Below the pieces are notes generated by a model. That model saw only the letters and a program-made list of their open reading frames with translations, did not search any database and was not told where the DNA came from. Below, in pieces: positions 1-11,076 of a DNA stretch of 64,000 bases (its first letter is position 1; the number at the start of each line of letters is the position of its first letter). The position numbers were made by a program, and so were the translations under genes. Source of the stretch: Heliocidaris erythrogramma. Taxonomy: Eukaryota > Echinodermata > Echinoidea > Camarodonta > Echinometridae. The stretch lies in assembly GCA_025617745.1 (NCBI GenBank), contig CM046869.1:6906244-6970243 (forward strand), read 5' to 3'.

Positions 1-119
1 AAAAGCACTGGCGTAGACAGGGGGCGGCACAAGGGGGTCATGCCCCCCCCCCTAATTCAGCCACTAAAAAAAAAAAAAAAAAAAAAAAGCGAGAGCGAAA
101 AAGCGGGGAAAGTGAGAGA

Positions 120-3100
120 AGAAGGCCTAAAAAGGCGCTTCAAGCCGTTATTTTTCTCTCAAAATTTGCTAAAACGTCAAAAGGGAGAAATAATACTTCT
201 CTCCCTGCACCCACTGTTACATACAGTGAAATGTTGAGTCCACATAATTGAAAACAGTCAGGGCGTCGAACTATAACTTTCCGCCTAAAAAAAATTGTTT
301 GCTACTAACCGTTTTCTTTCTCTCAAATTTGCTAAAACGTCAGAGCTTTCGCGCTTCACGCGGGAAGGGGAAACTCCCCCTCCCTGCACCCAACCCTGTT
401 ACATACAGTGCAACATTGCGTCAAAATAACTGAAAAGCAGTCAGGGCGTCGAACTATAACTTTCCGCCTAAAAAAATTGTTTGCTACGAGCCGTTTATCT
501 TTCAAATTTGCTAAAACGTCCGAAATAACTCTCCTCTCCCTGCACCCACTGTTACATAGAGTGAAATGTTGAGGCCTCATAATTGAAAAGCAGTCCAGGC
601 GTCGAACTATAACTTTTAAAAAATTGTTTGCTACTAGCCGTTTTCTTTCTCTCAAATTTGCTAAAACGTCAGAGCTTTCGCGCTTCACGCGGGAAGGGGG
701 AGTTTAACGCGGAAAGGGGAAAACTCCCCCTTCCTGCACCCATGGGCTGCCGATCCCTGTTACAGTGCAGTATTACGTCAAAAAAAAAAACTGAAAAGCA
801 GCCAGGGCGTCAAACTAACTTTCCGCCTAAAGAAAAAGTGTTACGAGCCGTTATCTTTCTCTCAAATTTGCTGTAAAACGTCAGAGCTTTCGCGCTTCAC
901 GCGGGAAGGGGGAGTTTAACGCGGAAAGGGGAAAACTCCCCCTTCCTGCACCCATCCCTGTTACATACAGTGCAACATTGCGTCAAAATAACTGAAAAGC
1001 AGTCAGGGCGTCGAACTATAACTTTCCGCCTAAAAAAATTGTTTGCTACGAGCCGTTTATCTTTCAAATTTGCTAAAACGTCCGAAATAACTCTCCTCTC
1101 CCTGCACCCACTGTTACATAGAGTGAAATGTTGAGTCCTCATAATTGAAAAGCAGTCCAGGCGTCGAACTATAACTTTTAAAAAATTGTTTGCTACTAGC
1201 CGTTTTCTTTCTCTCAAATTTGCTAAAACGTCAGAGCTTTCGCGCTTCACGCGGGAAGGGGGAGTTTAACGCGGAAAGGGGAAAACTCCCCCTTCCTGCA
1301 CCCATCCCTGTTACAGTGCAGTATTACGTCAAAAAAAAAAACTGAAAAGCAGCCAGGGCGTCAAACTAACTTTCCGCCTAAAGAAAAAGTGTTACGAGCC
1401 GTTATCTTTCTCTCAAATTTGCTGTAAAACGTCAGAGCTTTCGCGCTTCACGCGGGAAGGGGGAGTTTAACGCGGAAAGGGGAAAACTCCCCCTTCCTGC
1501 ACCCATCCCTGTTACAGTGCAGTATTACGTCAAAAAAAAAACTGAAAAGCAGCCAGCTGCAGGGCGTCAAACTAACTTTCCGCCTAAAGAAAAAGTGTTA
1601 CGAGCCGTTATCTTTCTCTCAAATTTGCTGTAAAACGTCAGAGCTTTCGCGCTTCACGCGGGAAGGGGGAGTTTAACGCGGAAAGGGAAAACTCCCCCTT
1701 CCTGCACCCATCCCTGTTACATACAGTGCAACATTGCGTCAAAATAACTGAAAAGCAGTCAGGGCGTCGAACTATAACTTTCCGCCTAAAAAAATTGTTT
1801 GCTACGAGCCGTTTATCTTTCAAATTTGCTAAAACGTCCGAAATAACTCTCCTCTCCCTGCACCCACTGTTACATAGAGTGAAATGTTGAGTCCTCATAA
1901 TTGAAAAGCAGTCCAGGCGTCGAACTATAACTTTTAAAAAATTGTTTGCTACTAGCCGTTTTCTTTCTCTCAAATTTGCTAAAACGTCAGAGCTTTCGCG
2001 CTTCACGCGGGAAGGGGGAGTTTAACGCGGAAAGGGGAAAACTCCCCCTTCCTGCACCCATCCCTGTTACAGTGCAGTATTACGTCAAAAAAAAAACTGA
2101 AAAGCAGCCAGGGCGTCAAACTAACTTTCCGCCTAAAGAAAAAGTGTTACGAGCCGTTATCTTTCTCTCAAATTTGCTGTAAAACGTCAGAGCTTTCGCG
2201 CTTCACGCGGGAAGGGGGAGTTTAACGCGGAAAGGGGAAAACTCCCCCTTCCTGCACCCATCCCTGTTACAGTGCAGTATTACGTCAAAAAAAAAACTGA
2301 AAAGCAGCCAGGGCGTCAAACTAACTTTCCGCCTAAAGAAAAAGTGTTACGAGCCGTTATCTTTCTCTCAAATTTGCTGTAAAACGTCAGAGCTTTCGCG
2401 CTTCACGCGGGAAGGGGGAGTTTAACGCGGAAAGGGGAAAACTCCCCCTTCCTGCACCCATCCCTGTTACATACAGTGCAACATTGCGTCAAAATAACTG
2501 AAAAGCAGTCAGGGCGTCGAACTATAACTTTCCGCCTAAAAAAATTGTTTGCTACGAGCCGTTTATCTTTCAAATTTGCTAAAACGTCCGAAATAACTCT
2601 CCTCTCCCTGCACCCACTGTTACATAGAGTGAAATGTTGAGTCCTCATAATTGAAAAGCAGTCCAGGCGTCGAACTATAACTTTTAAAAAATTGTTTGCT
2701 ACTAGCCGTTTTCTTTCTCTCAAATTTGCTAAAACGTCAGAGCTTTCGCGCTTCACGCGGGAAGGGGGAGTTTAACGCGGAAAGGGGAAAACTCCCCCTT
2801 CCTGCACCCATCCCTGTTACAGTGCAGTATTACGTCAAAAAAAAAACTGAAAAGCAGCCAGGGCGTCAAACTAACTTTCCGCCTAAAGAAAAAGTGTTAC
2901 GAGCCGTTATCTTTCTCTCAAATTTGCTGTAAAACGTCAGAGCTTTCGCGCTTCACGCGGGAAGGGGGAGTTTAACGCGGAAAGGGGAAAACTCCCCCTT
3001 CCTGCACCCATCCCTGTTACATACAGTGCAACATTGCGTCAAAATAACTGAAAAGCAGTCAGGGCGTCGAACTATAACTTTCCGCCTAAAAAAATTGTTT

Positions 3101-4868
3101 GCTACGAGCCGTTTATCTTTCAAATTTGCTAAAACGTCCGAAATAACTCTCCTCTCCCTGCACCCACTGTTACATAGAGTGAAATGTTGAGTCCTCATAA
3201 TTGAAAAGCAGTCCAGGCGTCGAACTATATAACTTTTAAAAAATTGTTTGCTACTAGCCGTTTTCTTTCTCTCAAATTTGCTAAAACGTCAGAGCTTTCG
3301 CGCTTCACGCGGGAAGGGGGAGTTTAACGCGGAAAGGGGAAAACTCCCCCTTCCTGCACCCATCCCTGTTACAGTGCAGTATTACGTCAAAAAAAAAAAC
3401 TGAAAAGCAGCCAGGGCGTCAAACTAACTTTCCGCCTAAAGAAAAAGTGTTACGAGCCGTTATCTTTCTCTCAAATTTGCTGTAAAACGTCAGAGCTTTC
3501 GCGCTTCACGCGGGAAGGGGGAGTTTAACGCGGAAAGGGGAAAACTCCCCCTTCCTGCACCCATCCCTGTTACAGTGCAGTATTACGTCAAAAAAAAAAC
3601 TGAAAAGCAGCCAGGGCGTCAAACTAACTTTCCGCCTAAAGAAAAAGTGTTACGAGCCGTTATCTTTCTCTCAAATTTGCTGTAAAACGTCAGAGCTTTC
3701 GCGCTTCACGCGGGAAGGGGGAGTTTAACGCGGAAAGGGGAAAACTCCCCCTTCCTGCACCCATCCCTGTTACATACAGTGCAACATTGCGTCAAAATAA
3801 CTGAAAAGCAGTCAGGGCGTCGAACTATAACTTTCCGCCTAAAAAAATTGTTTGCTACGAGCCGTTTATCTTTCAAATTTGCTAAAACGTCCGAAATAAC
3901 TCTCCTCTCCCTGCACCCACTGTTACATAGAGTGAAATGTTGAGTCCTCATAATTGAAAAGCAGTCCAGGCGTCGAACTATAACTTTTAAAAAATTGTTT
4001 GCTACTAGCCGTTTTCTTTCTCTCAAATTTGCTAAAACGTCAGAGCTTTCGCGCTTCACGCGGGAAGGGGGAGTTTAACGCGGAAAGGGGAAAACTCCCC
4101 CTTCCTGCACCCATCCCTGTTACAGTGCAGTATTACGTCAAAAAAAAAAACTGAAAAGCAGCCAGGGCGTCAAACTAACTTTCCGCCTAAAGAAAAAGTG
4201 TTACGAGCCGTTATCTTTCTCTCAAATTTGCTGTAAAACGTCAGAGCTTTCGCGCTTCACGCGGGAAGGGGGAGTTTAACGCGGAAAGGGGAAAACTCCC
4301 CCTTCCTGCACCCATCCCTGTTACAGTGCAGTATTACGTCAAAAAAAAAAACTGAAAAGCAGCCAGGGCGTCAAACTAACTTTCCGCCTAAAGAAAAACT
4401 GGCTACTAGCCGTTTTCTTTCTCTCAAATTTGCTAAAACGTCAGAGCTTTCGCGCTTCACGCGGGAAGGGGGAGTTTAACGCGGAAAGGGGAAAACTCCC
4501 CCTTCCTGCACCCATCCCTGTTACAGTGCAGTATTACGTCAAAAAAAAAACTGAAAAGCAGCCAGGGCGTCAAACTAACTTTCCGCCTAAAGAAGAAGTG
4601 TTACGAGCCGTTATCTTTCTCTCAAATTTGCTGTAAAACGTAAGAGCTTTCGCGCTTCGCACGGAAGAGTGGGGAAATCCCTCTCCCTGCACCCACCCCT
4701 GTTACATGCAGTATTGCGTCTAAATAACTGAAAAGCAGCCAGAGCGCCGAACTAACTTTCCGCCTAAAGAAAAAGTGTTACGAGCCGTTGTCTTTCTCTC
4801 AAAACGTAGAGCTTCGCGCTTCGCTCGGGAAGGGGGAAACTTCCCCCTCCCTGCAGCCACCCCCTCGG
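120..4868. repeat. Higher-order satellite array with ~200-bp and ~350-bp spacings
   Basis: Tandem repetition is directly visible. Every unit carries the landmarks CAAATTTGCT(GT)AAAACGTC, CCTGCACCCA and TGTTACA. A hairpin-bearing subunit recurs from about 691 with spacings near 213, 350, 202, 205, 349, 200, 200, 350, 200, 351, 200, 200, 350, 204 and 200 bp. The order is therefore short-short-long (about 750 bp), with one period missing a short unit. Sequence identity between units is very high in the middle (about 900-4600) and decays at both edges. This is the usual pattern of unequal exchange, where central copies are homogenised. Open frames on both strands recur once per unit and are a by-product of repetition; no protein family is recognisable in them. 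Confidence 0.95.
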
Positions 4869-5902
4869 GAGCACGCTTTGCGTGCATGCTCATCACCATT
4901 TTCGCACTCTTCGCGTGCTCACAACCGCCCCCTAAAATGAAATCCTGGCTATGCGGTTGGATCCTTCACCCGGGGGGGGGGGGGTGGATGGGGGTATATA
5001 TCCCCCAAATTAAATTTGAGTTGGCCTGTATTATTACCCCAAATAAAATGAATAACAATTATGATACATTAACTTAAAACTAATAATTATCGCAACTCAT
5101 TATGTTTGACCTTGAAATACCATCACATTCTTTAATTATTAGAAGTAGGTCTAAGGAAATAAGAAATGCCATAATTTCAATGCAAAAATCTGGAAAAAAA
5201 CTTCGTTCGCTCGCACTGTCATTTTCTATTGAGGGGTTCCGTCCATTTGCGTAGATCCGTGCATTCATTCTGTTCATTAAAAAACATTTTGGGATGCTCT
5301 AAATTGGAAGTTTTATAGACGGATTTTCGAAAAAGTACCTGGTGTGAGAGGGGGGATACCCCCTCCCACACCCTCCCCCGCTCGGTTGCTTCGCTCAGTG
5401 GCGTATCTAGGGGGGGGGGGGGAGAAAATCATAATCTTTATACGGATTACGCACCCCAAAATCCGCAGGGTTAATGCACTAGAAATCTATTTTTTGACGG
5501 TTTGAAATGCGAAAATTTTCGAAAGCTCGGTCGCATTGCTCTCTAGCATAATTATTATCTTTCAGGATTTCGTAATTTCGCGCCCCCAGTAGGCCTATAT
5601 AGTTCTTAAATAGCTTAAAGGGTTCAAAATTTGAAAAAAATAAAGATGTAATTGCTTTGCACGCTATCATGTATGTTTGATATGACTCCTGCTAATTGCG
5701 CCCCCGATGTAGCATAAAGTTTATAAAACAGCATTTGCAAAGGTTCAACTTTTGAAAGAAATCTCAACTTCAGGTATAGCCATGCTGAATTTCTCGACTC
5801 TTTCTCAAGCCTTTCAGGATTTAGTGTTGCTCCCGATTGTAGAAATGAGTGAATAGAAAACCGCTTATCAATGTATAAAACTTGAGCTTCTCTACCGCTC
5901 AA
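4869..5902. other. Non-coding stretch with repeat-end fragments
   Basis: No credible gene. It contains a poly-G run near 4971-4983 and a sequence at about 5394-5430 that starts CAGTGGCGTATCTAGG followed by poly-G. That sequence resembles the terminal sequence of the 8440-8633 element and also the first bases of the window (GGCGTAGACAGGGGG). No matching opposite end was found, so only a fragment can be claimed. Confidence 0.5.
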
Positions 5903-6126
5903 TTGAATTTTTGTGAACAGTGAAATGAATTTTTGTGAAAAGTGAAATGAATTTTTGTGAAAGTGAAATGAATTTTTGTGAAAGTGAAATGAATTTTTGT
6001 GAAAAGTGAAATGAATTTTTGTGAAAAGTGAAATGAAATTTTTGTGAAAAGTGAAATGAATTTTTGTGAAAGTGAAATGAATTTTTGTGAAAAGTGAAAT
6101 GAATTTTTGTGAAAAGTGAATTTTTT
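5903..6126. repeat. 22-bp minisatellite, about 10 copies
   Basis: Units of the form GTGAAATGAATTTTTGTGAA(AA) repeat head to tail about ten times. Length variation is confined to the A run (19-23 bp units). Open frames through it encode a meaningless FHFTKIH-type repeat. There are no spacers between copies, so it is not a CRISPR array. Confidence 0.95.
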
Positions 6127-6544
6127 GTTTTGTTTTGTTTCACGGCAAATGGTAATAGGCCTAATTTGTTTTTAAATCATTTATCAATTGGTGTTAGCGC
6201 CCCCCCCCCCCCGAAAAATAATAATAATACTAATCCCTCACCATTTGACCACCATTTTCATGTCATCATGAAAAATAATAAATAAACTGCTATAAATGGC
6301 AGACCAATTTCTTTTTTCTTTTTTAATGACACGCTCTGGTCGATTTGACCGATTGTTTCCGAACAAAAATGTGTAGGTCACAACATTAGCTTATTGATAT
6401 TTTTGATCATATCTAAGATCACTTGCTAGCACAATCCCCTTAACATAAATATATCTCTTTGCAAAAGTTCATGCGTAGGCCTATATATTGCCACTTTGTT
6501 TCAAAAAGAAAATTAAATAACACCAATGTTTTAGCTATTTGATT
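6127..6544. other. AT-rich non-coding spacer
   Basis: Contains a short poly-C run near 6200-6212 followed by ATA repeats. I see no gene or repeat structure beyond this. Confidence 0.4.
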
Positions 6545-7760
6545 TTCATTTTCCTTTTTCTCAGATTAATTTACTGTCTATAAAAACACCAAGAAAGTTA
6601 GTAGATTCAGCTCTAGGTAAAATGCGATTATATAGTATGATTTGTACAGAGGTAAATCTGGAGGCTTTGGAGAGTTGCAGAATATCATGTTATTACATCT
6701 TTTTCTTAGTTGAATGTTAACTTATTAGCAGCAAACCAATCGCAAACTTTCACAGAAAAACATCAAGAACTTTTAGTAAATTTGTATCATCAGCAAAGAA
6801 TAAAATAGATTGGATGAACGGTAAATGTTATTTCAAAACAGAATAACAGAGCGTCCTGGGAACATCGCGCGTAATTTCTTTAAAGTCTGACTGAGAAGAA
6901 TTATAAGTAGTACACTGATGACGATTATCAGAAGGTAGCTATAAAAAAAGACAGTGTGCAGTCCCATGAATGCCATAACAATTAAGTTTAGATAGTAAAA
7001 TGTTGTGCTTAATAGTGTGAAAGGCCTTTGATAGATCGATAAATCCACCGATAGCGAATAAATTGTCTGCAAATGCATCCATTATTTTGTTGGTAAAATT
7101 CCAAAAGTGAAAGCTGTGTCGGAGTGGTCTTTCCGGAAGCCAAACTGATATGTGAAAAAGACATTTATGCTTTTCTAGGAAATAATATGTTCTATTGTAT
7201 ATTATACGTTACAAAATCTTAGAAAAAAATCAGAGAGTACTGAAATAGGTCTGTAATTGTTAATTGTTCGTTGACTCCACTTTTGAAAATGGAGTTGCTA
7301 TTTTAATTTTTTCTGGGAATTTACCGGTACTAAGTGATAAATCAAACACGTGGCACGGTGGTTTACATATTGGATCAATTACAACTTTAATAATTTTTGG
7401 GGAGCATTCGTCTAGACCATGCAGGGGCCTTGATACTCTTAAAGGTTTTTACAATATTACATATTTCATGATCCGTAACAGGAAACATAAACAGCGAGTT
7501 TGGGTTTGGTTCAAGTAGATATGGCCTAAAGTTGATATTGCTCTGGGGTGCAAGATAACTGATTTTTTTGGGTAAATATTGGCCAATATTTACAAAAAAA
7601 AAAATCATTGAAGGCGATCTTTTGAGAATCTGTTGACATTTCACTGTTACACTATTGTCTGTTCTTGTCTTTATAGTGAGTAAATAGTCGATTTTCGCCC
7701 TTTTATTCAACGAATTCTCTCGGCTACGTAACTCCTTGTATACTTCTTTTCATTATTTTT
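6545..7760 (-). mobile_element. Decayed non-LTR retrotransposon (LINE), reverse transcriptase remnant
   Basis: On the minus strand, conserved blocks of a LINE reverse transcriptase occur in order but in several frames. Near 7750-7690 is a linker ending LNKRAKIDY. Near 7600-7390 is FFVNIGQ, then PVTDHEICNIV. Near 7330-7245 is GKFPEKIKIA and a TYFS equivalent of NYRPIS. Near 7070-6960 is VDLS, then a KLNCYGIHGT equivalent, which is the usual block after the first catalytic Asp. FADDTN, the catalytic box, is at 6786-6797, followed by WFAANKLTFN near 6735 and NFLGVFIDSKL near 6590. Several frameshifts and stops show it is a dead copy. The motif order is that of Jockey/CR1-like non-LTR elements; the exact clade is not determined. 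The 5' region with the endonuclease is not recognisable upstream. Confidence 0.85.
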
Positions 7761-8439
7761 AGACGGGTTCTGGAGATTTTTGATAAAAATTATTTTTAAT
7801 GCTTTCAGGAACTCAAGATAAATATGTGATCAAATGATGATAAAAGCATGGGAGGTCTCAATATTAATGTAACACTGTAATGGTAGCGTGCATGGATGAT
7901 GGCGAGTGTTAACTCAGATCACGACACGACGAAGGAGAGTCCATTCACAATGCGAAAATATAAATGTATAAAACAATATTTATTGTAGAACATAAACATC
8001 GAAGAGGAACAGTTTTATATAAGGCTTGACTATGAGAACTCGCTACTCCTTAATCAAGGCTTGTCCAGGCAGGAGCAAATGCACATCGGAGAAGTGGTAA
8101 ATGATGATAAGTATCACAGTTGAACATAGGCCTATACATATATATATTAGTGATACGAAAAGGCTTGGTATGAAGACTTGGTACTGCCCTATCAAGGCCC
8201 GCACGGGCAGGAGCACAGCACGAAGGAAGAAGTCCGAAGACTTAAAAGAAGCCGAGAACATAATTTCTCAACTATATTTGTACTATGAGGGGAAGTCACT
8301 GAACATCCAGGACCGTGAGAATGAGAAGTCTCTGTAAACATCTATTGCAATTAATTCTAAAGAGGGATTACTCTTACGACCTTTAATGACCAACTGATAC
8401 AAAGGACATGTTATGTAGTAGGTTTTATTCAGCTAGATC
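7761..8439. other. Unassigned spacer with a weak internal duplication
   Basis: Two related words, ATCAAGGCTTGTCCAGGCAGGAGC near 8052-8076 and ATCAAGGCCCGCACGGGCAGGAGC near 8191-8214, lie about 140 bp apart. A short open frame at 8101-8337 covers the second one, but no family is recognised. It may be a degenerate repeat or pseudogene. Confidence 0.35.
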
Positions 8440-8633
8440 CAGGCGCGGATCCAGAGGGGGGGGGGGGGGGGGGGGGGCGCGCAAGGGGCGTGCGGCCCCC
8501 GTTTTGTCTGACAAAGTATGCCCCCGGACCCCCTAGATGGCCGTTTGGCTTCGTCAAACGGAGGGTTCCTCAGTGTGCGCCCCCTTTCTGAAATACGCCC
8601 CCTCCCTTTCTGAAAATCCTGTATCCGCCCCTG
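8440..8633. mobile_element. 194-bp non-autonomous DNA transposon with 5-bp target duplication
   Basis: It starts CAGGCGCGGATCCAG and ends CTGTATCCGCCCCTG, which are imperfect inverted termini. AGATC lies directly outside both ends (8435-8439 and 8634-8638), a perfect 5-bp target-site duplication. The interior has a poly-G run at about 8454-8477 and is otherwise GC-rich. It has no coding capacity. The CAGGGGCGGAT-type termini look hAT-like, but a 5-bp duplication is not the 8 bp usual for hAT, so the superfamily is left open. Confidence 0.8.
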
Positions 8634-8638
8634 AGATC

Positions 8639-9057
8639 GAACCAAGAGTGCATGGTTATTGTTCTGAGGTGCGCTTACACCAATTAATCCCAAGGAAGGA
8701 TTACTCGGGGAGTGACTTGTAATCAGTAACTTCTATACCAAAGCTTGGCTATTGGAAGTATCTCATCTAACTTTTCACATGATATTACAAAACTGTATTT
8801 ATGCATATTTGACTCTTACATTAACATTGATTTTCAATGAATTTGTAACTTTTCATTTGGCATGACCCTATATGTATGTAACCATCTGAAAGAGAGAGAG
8901 AGCGTTAGAGGGAGAGAGAATGGATCGTTTCACCCAAAACATCTCAATATAAACATGAATATATATATTTGCAATAAACAGTTTGGGGAAGGTCCCCCCC
9001 CCCCTTCCGAGAACGGAGAGGGGGTTGATGGGCGTGACCAGTTCAGTGGTCCCAATC
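8639..9057. other. Non-coding spacer
   Basis: Holds a GAGAGA run near 8889-8925 and a poly-C run near 8995-9004. No gene seen. Confidence 0.4.
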
Positions 9058-9061
9058 TTAA

Positions 9062-9663
9062 AGGGGTACTCCGGCCAGAAATTAATATGAATTGAATAAA
9101 TAGAGTAAAATTAAACAAACAAATCACTGAAAATTTCATCGAAATCGGATGAAAAATAATGAAGTTATGGAATTTTTAAGTCTTGCATTATTTTGGTAAA
9201 ACAGTTATGTGCACGTCATCATGAATATGTAGTGAATGAGTGATGATGTCATATCCCCACCTTTTCTTTTGTATTTTATTATATGAAATTGCAATTATTC
9301 AAATTTTCTGCTCAAAGCCTATAATTAAAAGGACTGACTCCTTATTTAATGTGTAAGTTCATCATTGCTGTAACTTATTTTGTTACAAAGGAGATATTTT
9401 TTATAGGACATCTATAAAAAAATGAAATAACGAAGATTTCATATAATATAGTTAAAAAAGGAAAGTGGGGACGTGACATCATCAGCTCACTCATTACATA
9501 TTCATGATGACATGCATAGAACTGTTTCCGAAAATAATGCAAAACTTAAAAATTCAATAACTTTGTTATTTTTTATCGGATTTCGATGAAATTTTCAGTG
9601 TTTTGCTTGTTTAATTTTACTCTATTCATTCAATTAATATTATTTTCAGGTCGGAGTACTCCT
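9062..9663. mobile_element. 602-bp foldback MITE at a TTAA target
   Basis: The first ~205 bp and last ~205 bp are an extended imperfect inverted repeat. It starts AGGGGTACTCCGGCC and ends GGTCGGAGTACTCCT, and both arms carry the CATTATTTTGG / CCGAAAATAATG and ATTCATGATGACATG-type blocks in opposite orientation. TTAA flanks it exactly on both sides (9058-9061 and 9664-9667). A TTAA target is used by piggyBac and Kolobok elements, and the purine-rich AGGGG start fits Kolobok better. The middle (about 9270-9465) is AT-rich and non-coding. Confidence 0.88.
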
Positions 9664-9667
9664 TTAA

Positions 9668-9973
9668 CTGCAATGTGGTTAGTCACGTGACTAAATAAAA
9701 TTTGACGCGTTGCCGAACTAAGGATTTTTATTTATTTTAACCTGAATATACAATATACTTTATATTGCTATGAATAAAAAGTATAAATATTACATAATTG
9801 AGATGTATCGAAAATTAAAGAAAGAAAAAATTAAATTTGTGTTCAAACTTACTTTCAGTATAAAATTATTAAGTTCAACTAATCTAATAATGTGTTCTCA
9901 TTTGGGATCTTTATGAGCATGATAAAAATCGCTAAACGGCTATGTTGATATTTGATTCCGAAAACTAAATAAT
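9668..9973. other. AT-rich spacer left of the BEL/Pao insertion
   Basis: No gene, repeat unit or splice-flanked exon recognised. It could originally have been directly upstream of the crb first exon before the retrotransposon inserted. Confidence 0.4.
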
Positions 9974-11060
9974 TGTAAGTGGCGATTGATTGTCTCTATT
10001 TTGAGGTTTGCGAATGATCTGGAGTGACGTAAATAACAACATGAGTAGCCGTGTTTTGAACGAGTTGCCAGTTTATTGCAGATTTGCTCATTGTTACGCT
10101 CGGTAACATTGACTGTTCAATCTGTAAACAATGACAAAGAAAAGCAATCACAGTATTACTTTGCTTCATAAATTATCACAAAATATGCATCTGTGTTATC
10201 TCAGACATGAAAACAAATCATGCCTCAACTACTGTATAATAAAATTTGGATTCATATGTCAAAAATACTTGTTAGCAACGTCTTGCCATTTCACCGAAAT
10301 AAAAATGTGCATAGCAAACGCATAATTGTTTTCTGTCTTCATTTGTGTCTTATTGTACCACCAGAATAATGCATTTATTTAGACATTAGCTCTCGTAGCA
10401 CTGTCAAAATCTTTTACTATAGACATGCACTACCTATCATGGCTACATAGAAATAGCTTGAACCTTGACCTACATGTCTGACCTCACATTTGTGTGACCC
10501 CTAGTTTTGACCAAAGGTATCTGAAATACCTTGCAGTTTTTGCCTTAAAATCCCTCTTTTATCATTATGGTCACAGAAATGTTACTCCAAATTGTCATTC
10601 GTTCATGTGCTTTTCTATTATACTGATTTATAAACAAACATCAAATCAACCTACGTCAATGTTGTTTCACTGTCATTCATGCTTATCGCATGTTCACACA
10701 CATTATGTGTTATACATACTGAGTAATGCAGTGCACTGATTGCATTCAACTCATACGTAATTTCATCAAAGTTTCCACTAAAAATACACATCATAATTCA
10801 TCGTTTTTCATAGCTCTTTTAGCTTTAAACCATACAGTAATCATTATACTTCGGATATACTGAGATAATTACTACTTACAACATTGGCTTCTCCAGATTT
10901 TGTCAACTTTAGCAAACAAACCCAAAGATGATGTCCGTTCTCTATCAAAGAAAATGTGGTGCTCGAATTTCACTACGCCCCCACTCGGGGAGATCAGGAA
11001 AGTGGAACCAAAAAACTCGCTTCTGACGTCATTGCCAAAATTCAGAAGCTGGAACTTACA
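9974..11060 (-). repeat. 3' LTR of the BEL/Pao element
   Basis: Direct copy of 17901-18986. It is bounded by TGTAAG and CTTACA, a short inverted terminal motif that begins TG and ends CA as usual for LTRs. Short open frames inside it occur identically in both LTRs and are not recognised as genes. Confidence 0.96.
10072..10077 (-). promoter_or_regulatory. Polyadenylation signal AATAAA in the 3' LTR
   Basis: TTTATT on the plus strand reads AATAAA in the element's orientation, about 100 bp before the LTR end, where an R-region poly(A) signal would be expected. The same hexamer sits at the matching place in the other LTR. Confidence 0.5.
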
Positions 11061-11076
11061 TCCCGGCCCCTTAAAT
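11061..11076 (-). promoter_or_regulatory. Candidate polypurine tract
   Basis: Directly against the 3' LTR. In the element's orientation it reads AAGGGGCCGGGA just before TGTAAG. It is purine-rich but interrupted by CC, so it is only a candidate for the plus-strand primer site. Confidence 0.4.

Noticed and set aside
356-4636. Repeated ~80-120 aa open frames on both strands
   Set aside because: They recur with the satellite period and have no domain; they are by-products of tandem repetition.
5892-6143. Possible CRISPR-like array or His-rich repeat protein
   Set aside because: Units are contiguous with no spacers, and the encoded FHFTKIH-like repeat is low-complexity minisatellite translation.
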